Assembly (NCBI GenBank): GCA_025738555.1
Contig: JAOVFP010000015.1
Location: forward strand, 2,976,001-3,040,000
Reading direction: 5' to 3'
Length of the DNA stretch: 64,000 bases
Source of the DNA: Cyathus striatus
Taxonomy: Eukaryota; Basidiomycota; Agaricomycetes; Agaricales; Nidulariaceae
Shown: piece after piece, positions 31,835 through 46,169 of the stretch
How the letters are laid out: every line of letters starts with the position of its first letter
Numbering within the stretch: the stretch's first letter is position 1
The notes under the pieces: generated by a model
Told to the model about the DNA's origin: nothing
The model's database searches: none
The model's input: only the letters and a program-made list of their open reading frames with translations
Translations under genes and position numbers: made by a program

Positions 31835-34244
31835 ATGGCACGTCCAGCTCGCCCGTCCTACAGTCCTTTCCTCACTCTTCTGCTTTTCCCTTCTCTTTTC
31901 CTTTTGTCAGTTGTCTCTGCATTTCAGGTTCCTATTCTTGACACAGGTCGGCTTGCATTTACCTTCCGTCTCTGCTTCTTCTTACATTCATATCCAGACT
32001 ATTCTCGCCAAATATGTAGTGGAATGTGGGGTGGTGGCTCTACTTACATTAATGGTATATATCCAACCCCTGAAGTCATATCTGTGCTTAGCGCTCAATC
32101 TTTTGTAGTTACATTCGATTCTTCTTCCCAAGGACAACTCGCAGTGGTGATATATGAATGGGCGGATGCGCAGTACCTTGGCAAACCGACGCAGGAAGTC
32201 GATGAAGCTGACGAATATCAACCAGTATGTGCTCCATTTGAAATTTAGTTAAAGCTGTAATCTTACACTGTTTAGCCGAAAGTATACGTTTGCACATCCA
32301 ATGCGGTAACTTCTGGTTATTGTACAAGAGAACAACTTGGCCACTTTATTCTCGACTTACCCCAAGGACAATCCATCAACGACACCAGCTTTTGGTCTGC
32401 TCGTGTTCAGCTTCCCGCAAACAATACCTCTACTCGGTCGGGTGATGTGGGTGGGTCTGCACCTCCAAGCAGCTTTTGGAATAATCCGGAAGGGAATTCA
32501 ACGCCACCCTCTGACAAATACACTTCACCATGGCGTCGTGCCTTTTTCTCCCGCGACAATCTCAATCCTAGTCCAAAAGATATATTAAACTACAACGGCC
32601 CTATTCATTATATTGTTAGAAAAACTGGTTATTATTGTGTAGGTAAGTATTCTTTATTATTCAAATATAAACTGATCCCATAATGGACATGCTGTCAGCT
32701 GTAATTCCCGTTACGGTGCAACAAACTTCAAACCTCCGAGCGGAAAGTGATGTTCCCTATCACCCTTCATACAAAGGTCTCGTCCTATTCCGGAACAAGT
32801 TCGATGGTCAACTTCCAGCTACGGATTACCCTAAGGTCACCGTAAGTTCAAAATCTGGCTGCTTCTATGGAGTGTTAACATTGATTTCAGTTCTATTTCA
32901 CAATGTTTCTTGTATACACTGCTTTTGCAGCTGCATGGGGATGGTTATGCTACCGACACATTAACGAGCTTCTTCCAATTCAGTATTATCTTTCCGGCCT
33001 TGTCGCGTTATTGGTCATAGAGATGGTAGCTAACTGGGGTAGGTCCTACTTTTTGAACCCGTGCCTTCGCAACTGACTGGCATTTCAGGATATTATCGGT
33101 ACCTTAATGCCCACGGAAGGAGTACAGCTTCCACTGTTTTCCTCATTGTTGGTACGTGCTGCCAGCTTCCGTTCGCTTTTTGCCTAAATCAGGAAACGTA
33201 GTTGCAATTCTCGATGCCGGAAGAAACTCCATGTCCTTCTTCATGTTGCTGGTCGTTTCGTTGGGTCTGAGCGTTGTGAAGGAATCCCTTGGGAGGTTAA
33301 TGAGGAGATGTCAGCTCCTGGCACTTGCGCACTTTGTATTTGGCAGTAAGTCCTTAATTAGACTGTTGTTTCCGGTGACCATCGCTTAACTGTTGCTAGT
33401 CTTGTATGCTATTGGCATAGTTGAACTGGAGCTGGAATCGACTTCTGCCTTGGTTCTATTGCTGTTTATTATACCGCTGGCCTTTACTCTCAGTGGATTC
33501 TTACTGTGGATCATGTATGCCTTAAACGGTAACGTCGCTTTAGGTTCTCTGATTAGCACCCTCGTTAATATCTTACCCCAGCGACAATCGCCGAACTACG
33601 CAGTAGAAAGCAACGGTATAAACTGAAGATGTTTGAAAGGCTATATCACATCTTACTATTTGCCGTTGTGGTCATTGCTGCATTCTTTGTAGTGTCATCC
33701 CTGTCGTTTTCAGGCCGGCTTGCCGAAGGTAAATTTGGTTATCCGATATAGTTTAGTTCCTCTGATTTAAGCCAATTACTAGATTATGCTGCTAAATCTT
33801 GGCGTTTGCGTTGGTGGCTTCTGGATGGATGGCTTGCGCTGCTGTACTTTGTTGCCTTTGCTCTCATTGCGTTCCTCTGGAGGCCTTCCGAAAACAATAG
33901 AAGATACGTACCATATTTCCTTCACGTTATAACTAACTTACCTTCCCTTGATGCTCACGTTGGCTATGTCCGATGAAATTGCCCAAGATGAAGAAGATGC
34001 AGAAGACTACGATCTTGAAACTTTACAGCATCGTACCCACACAAGAGAGGACGATGAAGTAACATTAGTCGGCAGTCGTCGTGGCGGTCCAGAAACCCTT
34101 GCTCAGGACCACGTCGTCTTCGAGATTGGTGATGAAGATGACGAAGATGACGATGGCTCCAAAAAGCGGAACCAGTCCGAGCGTCATTCCACAGAAAATT
34201 ATCATTCTGAAGAATCTGAACGGCAGGGGTTAATGGGCCAATGA
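31835..34244 (+). CDS. GOST/PTM1-type seven-transmembrane protein (lung 7-TM receptor family)
   Basis: These proteins (TMEM87/GPR107/PTM1 group) sit in the Golgi and endosomal membranes. A signal peptide (MARPARPSYSPFLTLLLFPSLFLLSVVSA) starts at 31835. A lumenal domain follows with QICSGMWGGGSTYING, SGYCTREQLGHFIL and VRKTGYYCV. Seven TM segments start near 32895 (FYFTMFLVYTAFAAAWGW, then YLSGLVALLVIEMVANWG, LDAGRNSMSFFMLLVVSLGL, LLALAHFVFGVLYAIGIV, LVLLLFIIPLAFTLSGFLL, LYHILLFAVVVIAAFFVV, LDGWLALLYFVAFALIAF). The cytosolic tail is acidic (EIGDEDDEDDDG) and ends GLMGQ at 34244. The gene is intron-rich (about ten introns). Confidence 0.88.
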
Positions 34245-34340
34245 AGGAATGCAACCATGGTGTTCATAGAGACATGTATATCATAAATATCATACCAAAT
34301 ACACTCATTACTTATTAGCCAAAAGTCCAATGTTGACATT

Positions 34341-37300
34341 CTAATCCCTTATGCGACCAGAAGACACGGTATATAAGCGAGCTGCGATGTTCATACTTTG
34401 CAATTCCTGGAACAGCAACTTCGCAGCATACGGAATATATAATTGCGAACACGCTGTTTTGTTCTTGCAAGCACGGCACTATAACAGATATTAAGCACAA
34501 ATAACAGCGGATAAACGAAGCCATCATACCTCGAAGCTTTGCTTTTTCTAGAAAGGAGAGTTAGAAACGATATTATGCACAAATATAATACACTTACCAG
34601 GTTTGCAATCGCTGTCAAACCACAACTAAGTAGTCTATCAGAACGAGCTGATCGCAGAAGAACATTAAAAAACCTACATATCGCACACGTGTAGTCGGTA
34701 GGCATCACTTGCTTCAAAGAGACGCTCCTTCAAGAAGCCAGCAATACCATGCGAAATCATACAATCACGCTCCATCTCTCCGAAACGCAACCCTCCATCA
34801 CGACTCCTACCTTCTACTGGCTGTCGTGTAAGAATCTGTACAGGGCCCCTCGCTCGTGAATGAATCTTATCATCTACCATATGCTTCAAGCGCTGGTAGT
34901 ATGTCGGTCCGAGATAAACCTGCGCTTGCAGCTTGCGTCCGGTGTGTCCATGGTACATCACTTCCAACCCCCGAGATTGATATCCTTTTTGTCGTAGGAA
35001 AGTCGAAACTGACTCCACAGTAAGATCGGTGAATGGTGTGGCATCTCCTTCGTTACCGATAAGCGTAGCTACTTTCGATAGCAAACATTCAACCAAATGA
35101 CCTATAGTCATGCGGGAGGGAATGGCGTGAGGATTAATGATGATATCAGGAACAATGCCTTCAGCAGTAAAAGGCATGTCTTCTTGGCGGTACGTGATAC
35201 CGATTGTCCCTTTCTGCCCGTGACGAGAGGCAAACTTATCACCAATCTGAGGGACACGAGTAGATCTAACCCGAACTTTCACGAACTTCTGACCCTCTGA
35301 ATTAGTTGTAATTAGCACTTGATCGACGATTCCATTCTCTGTGCTCTTTAGTGGCGTTGAAACATCTCGCCTGGTATGAGTACGCGTGCGCTGCCCCAGT
35401 TCTTCACTGTCAGGCGGTATGGGTGCTGTCTTGCCAATAATTATATCCTCCCCACGCACGTTGGTCCCAGGAGCTATAAGACCATCATCTTCCAATTTAT
35501 CGTATGTTCCATGCTTCATGCGAAGCGTATTCTCTCGGGTAGGCTTTTCAAACTCTTCCAGTTGTTGAATCCCACTCTTTTTCTCCAAGTCCATGTAACT
35601 GCGGTAGTAGATACTACGGAACAATCCACGATCAATGGAGCTCTGATTCATAATGACGGAATCCTCTTGATTATACCCACTATAGCAGAGAATAGCGACG
35701 ATAGCATTCTGGCCTGCAGGAAGTTCTCGGAACTTGAGGTATTCCATTGAACGAGTCGTTGCAAGCGGTTTTTGAGGATAGTAAAGAATATTTGCCATAG
35801 TATCCATCCGAATAAGGAAGTTGGTAAGGTAAATCCCCATGGCTTGTTTGCCCATAGCAGATTGATAAGTGTTACGTGGAGACTAAAAGAGCATGAGTGA
35901 AAGCTGAACACACACATGGCTTTATAGCATACCTGATTATGATCAGGGAAAGGAATGATGCTAGCACATATACCTAATATCATACTTGGATGAATCTCGC
36001 AATGGGTCCATGTATATGTGTTAGTAGCAGCTTTCAGGCGAGCCGCAGGATCAAACTCGGCGTCATTTGCGTGTGGATCAACACCGCCCGCTTGCAGACG
36101 CGAATTTTCGAGATCTTCCGGTGTCATGCAAATCATTACGGTCTCTTCTTCCTCGGCGTCTAGTAACTCGATAATACCTCCCTTCACAAGATGTTCCCAT
36201 TTGTATTCCTCGTTATCGTCATTGACACCATTCGCAAGCCAACGCACATGCTTCTTCTGCAACATCAGTTGTTGATTTTCAACGATGAAGAGCGGTCGGC
36301 AAACTCTTCCCGCGTCCGTATATAAACGTAACTCTTTTTCTCGTATATCGCGCACCACAGAAACTTCTGGACTAATGTCATCCTTTCGCCGCAATTTCTT
36401 TATGGTCTTGACCAAGTTACCAGGGTCACGGTGCACACCCATCCAAACACCGTTTACAAATACTTTTGTACATGGCGAGGTCGAATGCGCATTTTCTTCA
36501 AGCGACTCCAAACCCCACTCTTCCAAGAATTCGATCACAGGAGCAGAGTAAGAACCAACAGAAATACAAGACATCAGTGCCAAATTTTTCACCAGTCCAC
36601 AGGCTTGACCTTCAGGAGTCTCTGCAGGACACACCATACCCCAGTGCGTATTATGCAATTGGCGAGGCTTCGCTATTTTACCTTCCCGTCCTAAGGGGGT
36701 ATTGCAACGACGCAGATGAGAGAGCGTCGACGCATACGTGTAACGGTTCAGTACTTGAGAAACTCCCGCCTTGGAAGACATAGACTTCTTTTGATCACCC
36801 CAGTTACCAGTGGCAAGAGAGTATTTCAGCCCATTAGTGATAGTTTGATGCTTAACTGCCAATGCAAGGTTGAACTCTTTGTGCGTTTCTACACACTACA
36901 AAACTTTCGTTAGAACGGTCAACGGAAAACGTTGCATGAACTAACCTTCTGTAGATAGCGATAAACATCTTTAGTCAGCTTGCGGAATAACATACGGAAT
37001 AGGTTGGCTAATAATGGTCCAGCCAAGTCAAGACGCTTTTTGCCAAAGTGATCACGGTCATCAAGTTCGCGACGCTCCAAAGCGGCCAACAGTAGTCGAT
37101 GAATCATATAACCGAAGAAATAGGCCTTCTTGGACTCTGATCCTTCAGCCATAGATACATGGGGCAACATCTCCTTCTGAAGAATTTCTTGTGCATATCG
37201 AATACGACGCTCTCGTGATAACCCAGTGGTAGTTCCACGATTTCCAATAAAATCCAGCGCAACCTCCCGATCCTGAATGACAAACCCATCATCAATGCAT

Positions 37301-38432
37301 GGCTTTAGCATTTCTAACATTTGAGCATCCTGCATATCATAACAAATATGCTCCAGGATGTCACGATCAGAGATAACACCAAGGCCACGGAAGACAACCC
37401 AAATTGGAATATCAACTTTAATGTAAGGTATGGTTGCCTTCATGACGTTTCCGAGCTACCAAAAAATGAGTTTCGTTAACGCCAAAAAGATTACCTTGGC
37501 TTACCGAGCGTTCCTGGTTCCTGTGAAACATTTTGACTTGGAATTGACTAATTGTTTTGCCTCCCTTTTCGACAGCACTACGAATTTCTGCAAGAAAGTT
37601 TATGGGAGACGGCTGTGCTTTCGCAAAAACGTATACATGGTTGGTAGCCATTCGTTCTTGTGCAATCAAGACCTTCTCCGAACCGTTAATGATAAAGTAT
37701 CCTCCAGAATCATACGGACACTCATTGAGGTCGTAAAGATCTTGGTCTTGTAAGCCACGAAGAATACAAAACGTAGACCGAAGCATGATAGGCACCTAAC
37801 ATTGCAATGAAATTGACTTAGATATAGCGCAGGAAAATAGAGTGCGTACCTTCCCGATCCATACTTTGGTAGAATCGTCTGGATGGTCCTCGTGTTCTGC
37901 TTCCCAAGCAATATCTCCAGGAACCCCATTGGGATCTTCGCGTCCCACCAAAACCCTCTTTCGCATCTCAATGTACAACGGCGCAGAATATGTCAGGTTT
38001 CGCAGACGAGCTTCCTGAGGAAAGACTGGAACAACGGAGCCGTCTGCTTCTGTCACGGTTGGACGCGAAAGATAAATTTGCCCGAACTTGATCTCATAGC
38101 GGCGTGTCATGTCTGCATCATGACCAGTGTGTTGGTCTGCTTGATCAAGGATGAGATCAGAATTCTCGTCAACGAGTTCTTGCATTGTATTTTGAACGAA
38201 TTCATCAAAAGAATCAAGTTGTTGACGAACAAGGCCTTTCTGGTCGAAGAAACTGGATATGACGGTCCAACAATCTTCCTGCGTTATCTCCTCAAAGTTC
38301 TCGTCATATTCATCCATTCCGTAATTAGGATCATCGTATGAGTATTGTTCTTGAGCTAAAGGGTCCAAATCTTCAAAATAATTTAGAAGAGAACGTACAT
38401 ATCAAAAGGAAGTAAAAGCTACCTTGACTCAT
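34341..38432 (-). CDS. rpb2: RNA polymerase II second-largest subunit RPB2
   Basis: RPB2 forms half of the Pol II catalytic cleft. The first exon is MSQ (ATG at 38430-38432) followed by an intron, then [20 protein letters not shown]. Recognisable family segments include [96 protein letters not shown] (hybrid-binding region) and the C-terminal zinc site ([13 protein letters not shown] ... [12 protein letters not shown]), ending [14 protein letters not shown] at TAG 34341-34343. Several short introns are visible. All conserved blocks appear intact, and the length fits the family (about 1200 residues). Confidence 0.96.
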
Positions 38433-39095
38433 TGCTGGTATAAACTGGGAACGTAGAGACTGGAACGTTAGAGACTGACTTTGAATTATCACCCAACAGG
38501 TAAGCAGTGTTTGCATTTCCAGAAGGTACTAATGGAATAGTAATACACTCAAATTTAAAAGTCCGAGTCCCAAATGCAATAGACTGGACCTGCAACCCCG
38601 AAAAGTTTGACCGAAAATTCGAAAAGTTTGAGCGAGCTAAGCGAGCTCCAACAGATGAATCGGGAAATCAGCAAACCAGTCTGCCACGCAAGACCATGAC
38701 GTAAGCGAGTTACTACTGCATGCGATGAGTGCCTTTGCGGTGTCGCGCCGCCCTTCAACTTGCTTCCCCTACTCATCGCTACTTCCACTTATCATCCAAA
38801 TACCATCACAGATTCCACAATTTACGATTCCAATCTGTAAAATAACAGTGCGTTTGCAGAGTTAGTCCTGAGGTAAGCAAGTACTCATAAGTTCTAAAGC
38901 CTGTTCCGCTTTGCTCACAAATTGACCCTTGGCTAGCAATATATTCTCTGCACCACTGACGACAATGGATGGTATCATAACCTCTCGCTATTCGGATGTC
39001 TCTATGGGGCTTACTTAGTTTCGTGGTGGACCGTGCAGTTGAATGAAGATAAAAGGGTTGGCGGGGGTGACTTTGAAATGGTATGCACATTTTGA
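38433..39095. other. RPB2 promoter and divergent flank
   Basis: This 663-bp non-coding stretch lies between the RPB2 start (minus) and the next plus-strand gene. It contains one copy (38477-38580) of a dispersed repeat, 45 bp upstream of the RPB2 ATG. Scattered short ORFs show no motifs. Confidence 0.6.
38477..38580. repeat. Dispersed direct repeat, copy A (partly deleted)
   Basis: It shares GACTTTGAATTATCACCCAA... through TTTGCATTT with 40759-40800 (identical over about 42 bp), and TAGTAATACACTCAAATTTA...CCCAAATGCAAT with the end of copy B. The middle is shorter by about 20 bp. Both copies are in the same orientation. Confidence 0.85.
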
Positions 39096-40590
39096 ATGAT
39101 GTCTACAAACATTGAACGTTCTACTCAGGATTACATCGCCAGATTGCAAGACTCTCCTCCTCCTATCCACCTATCCCTCCCAACACATCTCAGCCTAGAA
39201 GAAATCCAACAGTGCATTGACAGTGGCTATCCTGTACATCCAATTTATTATGACTTTGCTGGCCGCCCTCCAACTCCCGAGACACCGCCCCCGCGATCCC
39301 CCCCACAGGATACTGAAGCACGAATTACGCTGCCACCAATAGCGTCGATTTTTGGATGTCACGAGCCACTTGCTACTGAGACACTGCCCCTGCGATCCCC
39401 CCCAGAGGATACTGAAGCACGAATTACGCTGCCACCAATAGCGTCGCTTTTCGGATGTCACGAGCCACTTGCTACTTCTGGGGCCTTTAATGCCAGCACT
39501 GGTAAATCAGGCTCGTGTTTTTTATTCTTTTACTGTCTCGCTCTTATATTTTGTGCTAGATTTGATTCATGAACACGCTTCCATTGTGACTCGGCCACCT
39601 AGTACCTTCCAACAAGACCAGAACTATGAGCCCAGCCATGCTGAGACGCGTCCTGTTGTGGGTGGTCCAAAGGGTGGTCTGAGGCAGCGCGGGAAGGAGA
39701 ACACTGGGAGACGGCGAGGGAAACAGATGGATAATAGTGGGAATGATACCGCTAAGAGAGGGAAAGTTGCGCGGTCTTCGAGGAAGGTTTTGACGTCGCA
39801 CCACCTTATTGAAATTGTTCGCGCAGTGGTTATGAAGATGCCATTCCACGCCCCATACAAGGAGAAGCGCGCTGCTTGGGAGGAGGTTAAAGCCTGTCTT
39901 GAAGAAGGTGCATTGGGGTTCTCATTCAGCGCGGACGTCATTCGTCAGAAGGCAATGGCCTTAGTTAAGTATAGAAAGGTAATGTTATTGCCGCTGGTCA
40001 CTAGTGTTTTTACATTCTCATATTGCCTATAGGAGCCAGAGAGCGAAGATGAGAAGGTGAAAGCTATTGCAGCATTGCTCCAAGACAAAGCAGATCGTAT
40101 AACCATTGGTGGGATTCTTGAGCAGATGGAACACGACTACGATGAAGCTCATGCTACTGCTGAGGAAAAGAAGGCTGAGGTTAAGCAGGTATGAGTTCAT
40201 ATTCTCGAGTCTCCTTTCAACATTAGCTAATACATTGCACAGAAAAAGACAGACGACAAGATTGGTGGGGAAGCAATTCGCCTTGCTTCTATGACAGGTC
40301 TCTGCCGCCCCAAGCGGAAGGCGCCTGCTGCTGAAACGAATGATGATGACGACGATGACATGATTGAAGTTCAACGCCCAGCCAGACCACCGAAGAAGCG
40401 TCGCACTTCAACTACCAAGCAAGCAGGTGGTCATGATCGGATTTCGGAAGCTTTGGAGAAGCTCGCTGAAAGTAATATCACGATGCAAGCAAAATTTCAG
40501 CAGTATCTTCATGATTCTCAAGCGAGTACCTCTCGTCTCGAAGATACCTTTCAGAAGGTTGCTCATAATGCTGGCTACTCTGATGTTTGA
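39096..40590 (+). CDS. Unrecognised fungal protein with a 33-residue internal duplication
   Basis: The start is ATG at 39096 (MMSTNIERSTQDYIARLQD). Three GT-AG introns are inferred: 39502-39559, 39979-40032 and 40189-40242. The N-terminal part holds two copies of a 33-residue Pro-rich unit containing RITLPPIASIFGCHEPL (39279-39377 and 39378-39476). The middle part is basic (RRRGKQMDNSGND; KRGKVARSSRKV) followed by a helical region (LIEIVRAVVMKMPFHAPY; EEVKACLEEG). The C-terminus has an acidic run, a basic motif PPKKRRT that could be a nuclear signal, and a coiled stretch (SEALEKLAESNITMQAKFQ). It looks like a nuclear protein restricted to related fungi. I do not recognise a family. Flanking direct repeats hint at an unusual origin. 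Confidence 0.65.
39279..39476. repeat. Tandem 99-bp duplication within the coding exon
   Basis: Two 99-bp units (39279-39377, 39378-39476) differ at only a few bases and keep the frame, giving a 33-residue duplication. Confidence 0.92.
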
Positions 40591-40905
40591 AGTCAACGTA
40601 AATATATTATATGTAACTTTAAATTGTAGTATGTACGCTGAAATAATACAGTATAGGTGTAATGGTTACAAATGTGGGACGCAGGGAGAAGTTATGAAGT
40701 AGAAGTAGAATTTGAGTAGAATAGCTTTGGCCGGTGGAAGACGACCAATACAGCGGTAGACTTTGAATTATCACCCAACAGGTAAGCAGTGTTTGCATTT
40801 GTTTATTCGAGAATGTACTAACTTGATTTGTCAGCACTAATAGTAATACACTCAAATTTAGAAGTCTGAGTCCCAAATGCAATGTACCACTACTTCGACA
40901 GTAAT
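40591..40905. other. Convergent intergenic spacer with repeat copy B
   Basis: This 315-bp stretch lies between two convergent genes. Copy B of the dispersed repeat occupies 40759-40883, directly beside the stop of the fructosamine-kinase gene. Nothing else was seen. Confidence 0.6.
40759..40883. repeat. Dispersed direct repeat, copy B (longer)
   Basis: This is the fuller, 125-bp copy of the repeat at 38477-38580. Its ends (GACTTTGAATT and AATTTAGAAGTC) are imperfectly inverted, so a MITE-like origin is possible. Confidence 0.8.
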
Positions 40906-42048
40906 TTATCCATCTTTGCTTCTGCGCTTCTCGAATAATGACCCTTTGGATGTATTCATGAGCATGAACACTTTCAATTCCTGAGGAACATCCGCGACAC
41001 TCACCCCGAAAAGCAGTGTATGGTTCAAATAGTGGAATAACTCGTAGAGATCTCCTCTTTCCGAATATTGATCGATTGGGTCGGCTTTTGGGAAATGCTC
41101 GTGGTACGCGGTATAGAAGGACTCAGGAAATCCTCCAAACATTGGGGCGATACTGAGACTGGTGAAATTTTCAGTCAGATATATCACGTCGACCACGAAA
41201 AGGCTGTCACCGACTCAGCCTCGTTGTGGCCAAAATAAGATGCTGGATCGAAAATGAAAGGCTTGCTGGTAAGACGATCTACACCTGCGTTCCCGTTCTG
41301 TATTTCATAAGTAACTTGCAGATCCCTAATATGCGTTGTCGTTACACACCCATAAGTCTCCATGAAGCAAAACCGGCTCGACTGTCAGTGGTCCTAATGT
41401 TAGATAACACAAAGTTGGTGTTGAATGAATAGGTAAAATTATATTTCACACCTAGCAACTTTGGAACTACTCTTAAGTTATGGTTGATATAAATAGTGTC
41501 AGCGGACCGAAGTAGGTACAGTCGTTGTTAACGTACTTCTGCCTCACTAGATCACCTTTTGTGCACAAAGCTGAATATCCGCCTTTGCTGCGTAGCTGCT
41601 GCAGTAAATCTGCGATCATGCTATCGTAGCATTTTTCCCAAGTTTCAAACCAGCCATTGTGAAGCTTTGTAGCCCCGCAATAGGTAGGAACACCGAATCC
41701 ATACCCATTTGAACTTTTATATTTATGCAGTTCTGTAGCCAGCCTTTTACCCAGAGTAGCTGCTGTTGCGGAAGAGAGGGATGCCGAGTCCTTGTACTCA
41801 GAGATGAAGTAGGGACGACCATCGTCGAAGATATCACACGCAAATAGCTTCGGCGCGAACCCTGGTGCTGCGGTATCGATTTCTTTAAGTGATTCGGCTT
41901 CTCCGCGGTATTGCTCTTCCTCTGTTGTTGCACCGCTCTTGACGAAATAAATATTACCAGTGGATGCCTGGATACGAGGGGGGGAGCCAGAAAATTTGGC
42001 ACTAGGCTCTATCTGTTGAAGTTTCTGCAAGAGAGAGTGGGAGAGCAT
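40906..42048 (-). CDS. Fructosamine/ketosamine-3-kinase
   Basis: This kinase phosphorylates sugars attached to protein lysines so that they detach, a protein-repair reaction in the cytosol. The start [16 protein letters not shown] is at 42048. Motifs: GNIYFVKSG (ATP-site Lys), [55 protein letters not shown], then after an intron [16 protein letters not shown] (catalytic loop), [17 protein letters not shown] (metal-binding), [18 protein letters not shown] and [17 protein letters not shown]. It ends at TAA 40906-40908. Introns lie near 41390-41530 and around 41285-41340. The C-terminal tail after LLFG is longer and less conserved than usual. Confidence 0.88.
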
Positions 42049-42110
42049 GAGAGAGCATGGCAGGTACTGTCATGGCCCAGGCGCCTGCGTGATATCAAGT
42101 GCCTACTCAG

Positions 42111-42118
42111 TGACGTCA
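42111..42118. promoter_or_regulatory. CRE palindrome TGACGTCA in a divergent promoter
   Basis: A perfect CRE lies 63 bp upstream of the fructosamine-kinase ATG and about 244 bp upstream of the old-yellow-enzyme ATG. Both genes are plausible stress or metabolic targets. Binding is inferred. Confidence 0.5.
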
Positions 42119-42361
42119 TACTCTTCCCCTCCGCGAAGGATTTGCGTTACCGCGGCCCGGGAGTGGCTTACACCCGCACTACACCCGTTCTATAATTGCA
42201 TCGCTGTCTATACTTAGCATGTCGCAATCTTGAATCAGGATTACAAACCACCCTCATGGACATCCGAGGTACGACGCCTCCATGTCCTTAAAGCACACCC
42301 GCCCTTCACTTATCGCTGCCCAACTTTGCGGAAAACGATTCACTCGCACTGCTTCTCACTA

Positions 42362-44003
<1,642 letters not shown>

Positions 44004-44119
44004 ACATCGAATGGAATATAGTCTGGAATGATACATTAGAACTATATATGTATATGATTCTATGTGTATCGTTACTCATAATGTGTCATCTGGAAATCTA
44101 ATAGAATTTCTCTACTTCT

Positions 44120-46169
44120 TCATGCTGCCTTGCGCCTCTTTTCTCGGTATATTGGACCACGATTGATTGCAAGGTATATCAAAGGGATTGCTGTAGTCGA
44201 TAACCCAGCAAGTAAGATGTAAGTCCATCCAATTCCGATTCCGTTCATAATAAGGTCGATCACGGACACCAATACAGCACTCAAGAGACAGCGAACGAGG
44301 TTGTTCTATATGAACTGCATTAACATAATATCGTTAGTTGTAAAGCAGAATACATACGCAGCCTGTAACAGATGAGCTGCGCGCCGGCACCAGGTCAATC
44401 ATTAAAGTAGATGTCGAGTTCATGAGGGTAATGGATGCATATCCCACTTATAAATCAAAGCTGTCATCAGAGGAACATAAATATAGGCTTCAAGAACTCA
44501 CTAAAAATATGAAGAACGAGTGGAATTGCGAGGCTGACTTTACGCTGAATACACCATCCGTAACCGGCGCAGCAGGCAGCCATTATAATTACAAAAACTG
44601 GTAGCAGCCTCAGCCGTGCCTATGGTTAGGAATGCGCAGGAGATCAATGCATACAGCGCTTCCCAAACGAAATACTTACATTTTCAATATGGAACTGCTG
44701 ATCCATTAATTCTTTTGTAGGCGTGGTATTATCCTGCGGGTGACAGGCTCCAATATGCATTTCTTGCCGTAGTTTAAGTCGCCTGTAATCCCAATCTAGG
44801 ATTTTCCCGTTGATACTACTGCCGATAGCCATGCCACCTCCCATTGCCAAAAAGCATAGGCCGATTTCTGTTTCCCCGAGAAAAGGATATGTTTTGTTAA
44901 ATAAAGTAGATATACTTGCGAGAACGCCGTAGAAAACCGCGCAGGATATTGCAGTTATTGCAAGTAGAAGAAGGATATCTGGGTACGTGAAGAGAATAAA
45001 TGGATTCATATTTACTTTCTTCTTGAACTCGTTTGGTTGACTCTTCCCAGAGGAATATCCGCCGATCAATGGGATTATAGGTCGATGTAACATAGGAGGC
45101 CGAATGCTTCCATTTCCAACCAAAGATCGCTGTGTTTCAGGCATGAAACTGAAATATGCATCAGCTGATAATAATAAAAATGATGAGTAATCTCACAGTA
45201 TTAAAATTATCAGACATGTTGAACATGATATACACAGGAACCAAAAAATAGACCTAACTGGCGCTCAATTCTCCAAAACAGTAAAACCAGTATAAAATTT
45301 TGAAGTACCGCCAGCCTAAGCCCTCAGCAAGGGCACCTCCAATAACAGGTCCAATGGCCGGGCCTATCTAAACGACAAGATGTTGAGTATTTAAAATTTG
45401 GAGATATTAACATGCAAGTCATTACCATGGGACCTAGGGTGAATACTCCGAAGAAGCCTCCTCGTTCTTCACGTGTTGAAATATCCCCAATTACCCCTGC
45501 ACCTAATAGACGTGTAAGATGTAGCCAATCACCTTCAAAATCGCGATACTTACCAATTGCTACCGTACTTGCAGATCCTGCGGCTTGCAGGCATCGGAGA
45601 ACCATCAAGAGCCAGTAATCGGAAGTGGGGACGAGAGCCAGTCCGACGCAAGAAAGTGACAAAATTAATAGACATCCACCAGTTGCTGGCCTCCTTCCAA
45701 ACCGGTCAGAAATAGGACCCCATGCCATGGGTGCTACAGCAGATGAACACGACAGGTTGTAGACGATAGTAAGCATTGCATGCTAGTAGTAACCAAGTAA
45801 GTACTAACCTATTCCTTGGAGAACCATATACATCGTGACCTGTAACAAACCATTGTCATTGATGAGTTTGTATGTGAAGGATATACCCTGACGGTAAGAT
45901 TCATGAGCTCCGTTGACTTCCCAAACGCTTGTGACAGAACAGGAAGTGCTGGGAAATAGATATTGGCAGTCAGCGGACTACAGACCCGGTGAGAGTAGGT
46001 ACAAGGAATTATCGAAAGAAGCAGATAAACCATACCTGAATAGCGCGGCAAACGCGATGAGAGAAACGATAAACCATTTTTCGCCCCTGGTAAAGATGCT
46101 GTAGGGTTCCTCAGCGACTGGAGCTGCTTCAACTGTGCTTGGGTCGTTAGCTTCGGGAGTATGAGTCAT
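44120..46169 (-). CDS. MFS drug:H+ antiporter-type transporter (DHA1-like)
   Basis: This plasma-membrane exporter starts with MTHTPEANDPSTVEAAPVAE at 46169. TM1 and TM2 include WFIVSLIAFAALF and LTANIYFPALPVLSQAFGK (DHA1-type NIYFPA). The signature loop motif is WGPISDRFGRRPA, and later segments include LLILSLSCVGLALVP, GAGVIGDISTREERGGFFG (motif C region GPxIGPxxGG follows) and a C-terminal half with YPDILLLLAITAISCAVFYG. It ends LIYLAI...REKRRKAA at TGA 44120-44122. Several short introns interrupt it. The substrate is unknown; these carriers often export drugs or secondary metabolites. A perfect inverted repeat lies 15 bp upstream of the ATG. Confidence 0.88.

Noticed and set aside
40640..40690. 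tRNA-like stretch (GGTGTAATGGTTAC...)
   Set aside because: It resembles part of a tRNA 5' arm, but I could not find a consistent anticodon stem, B box and acceptor stem.
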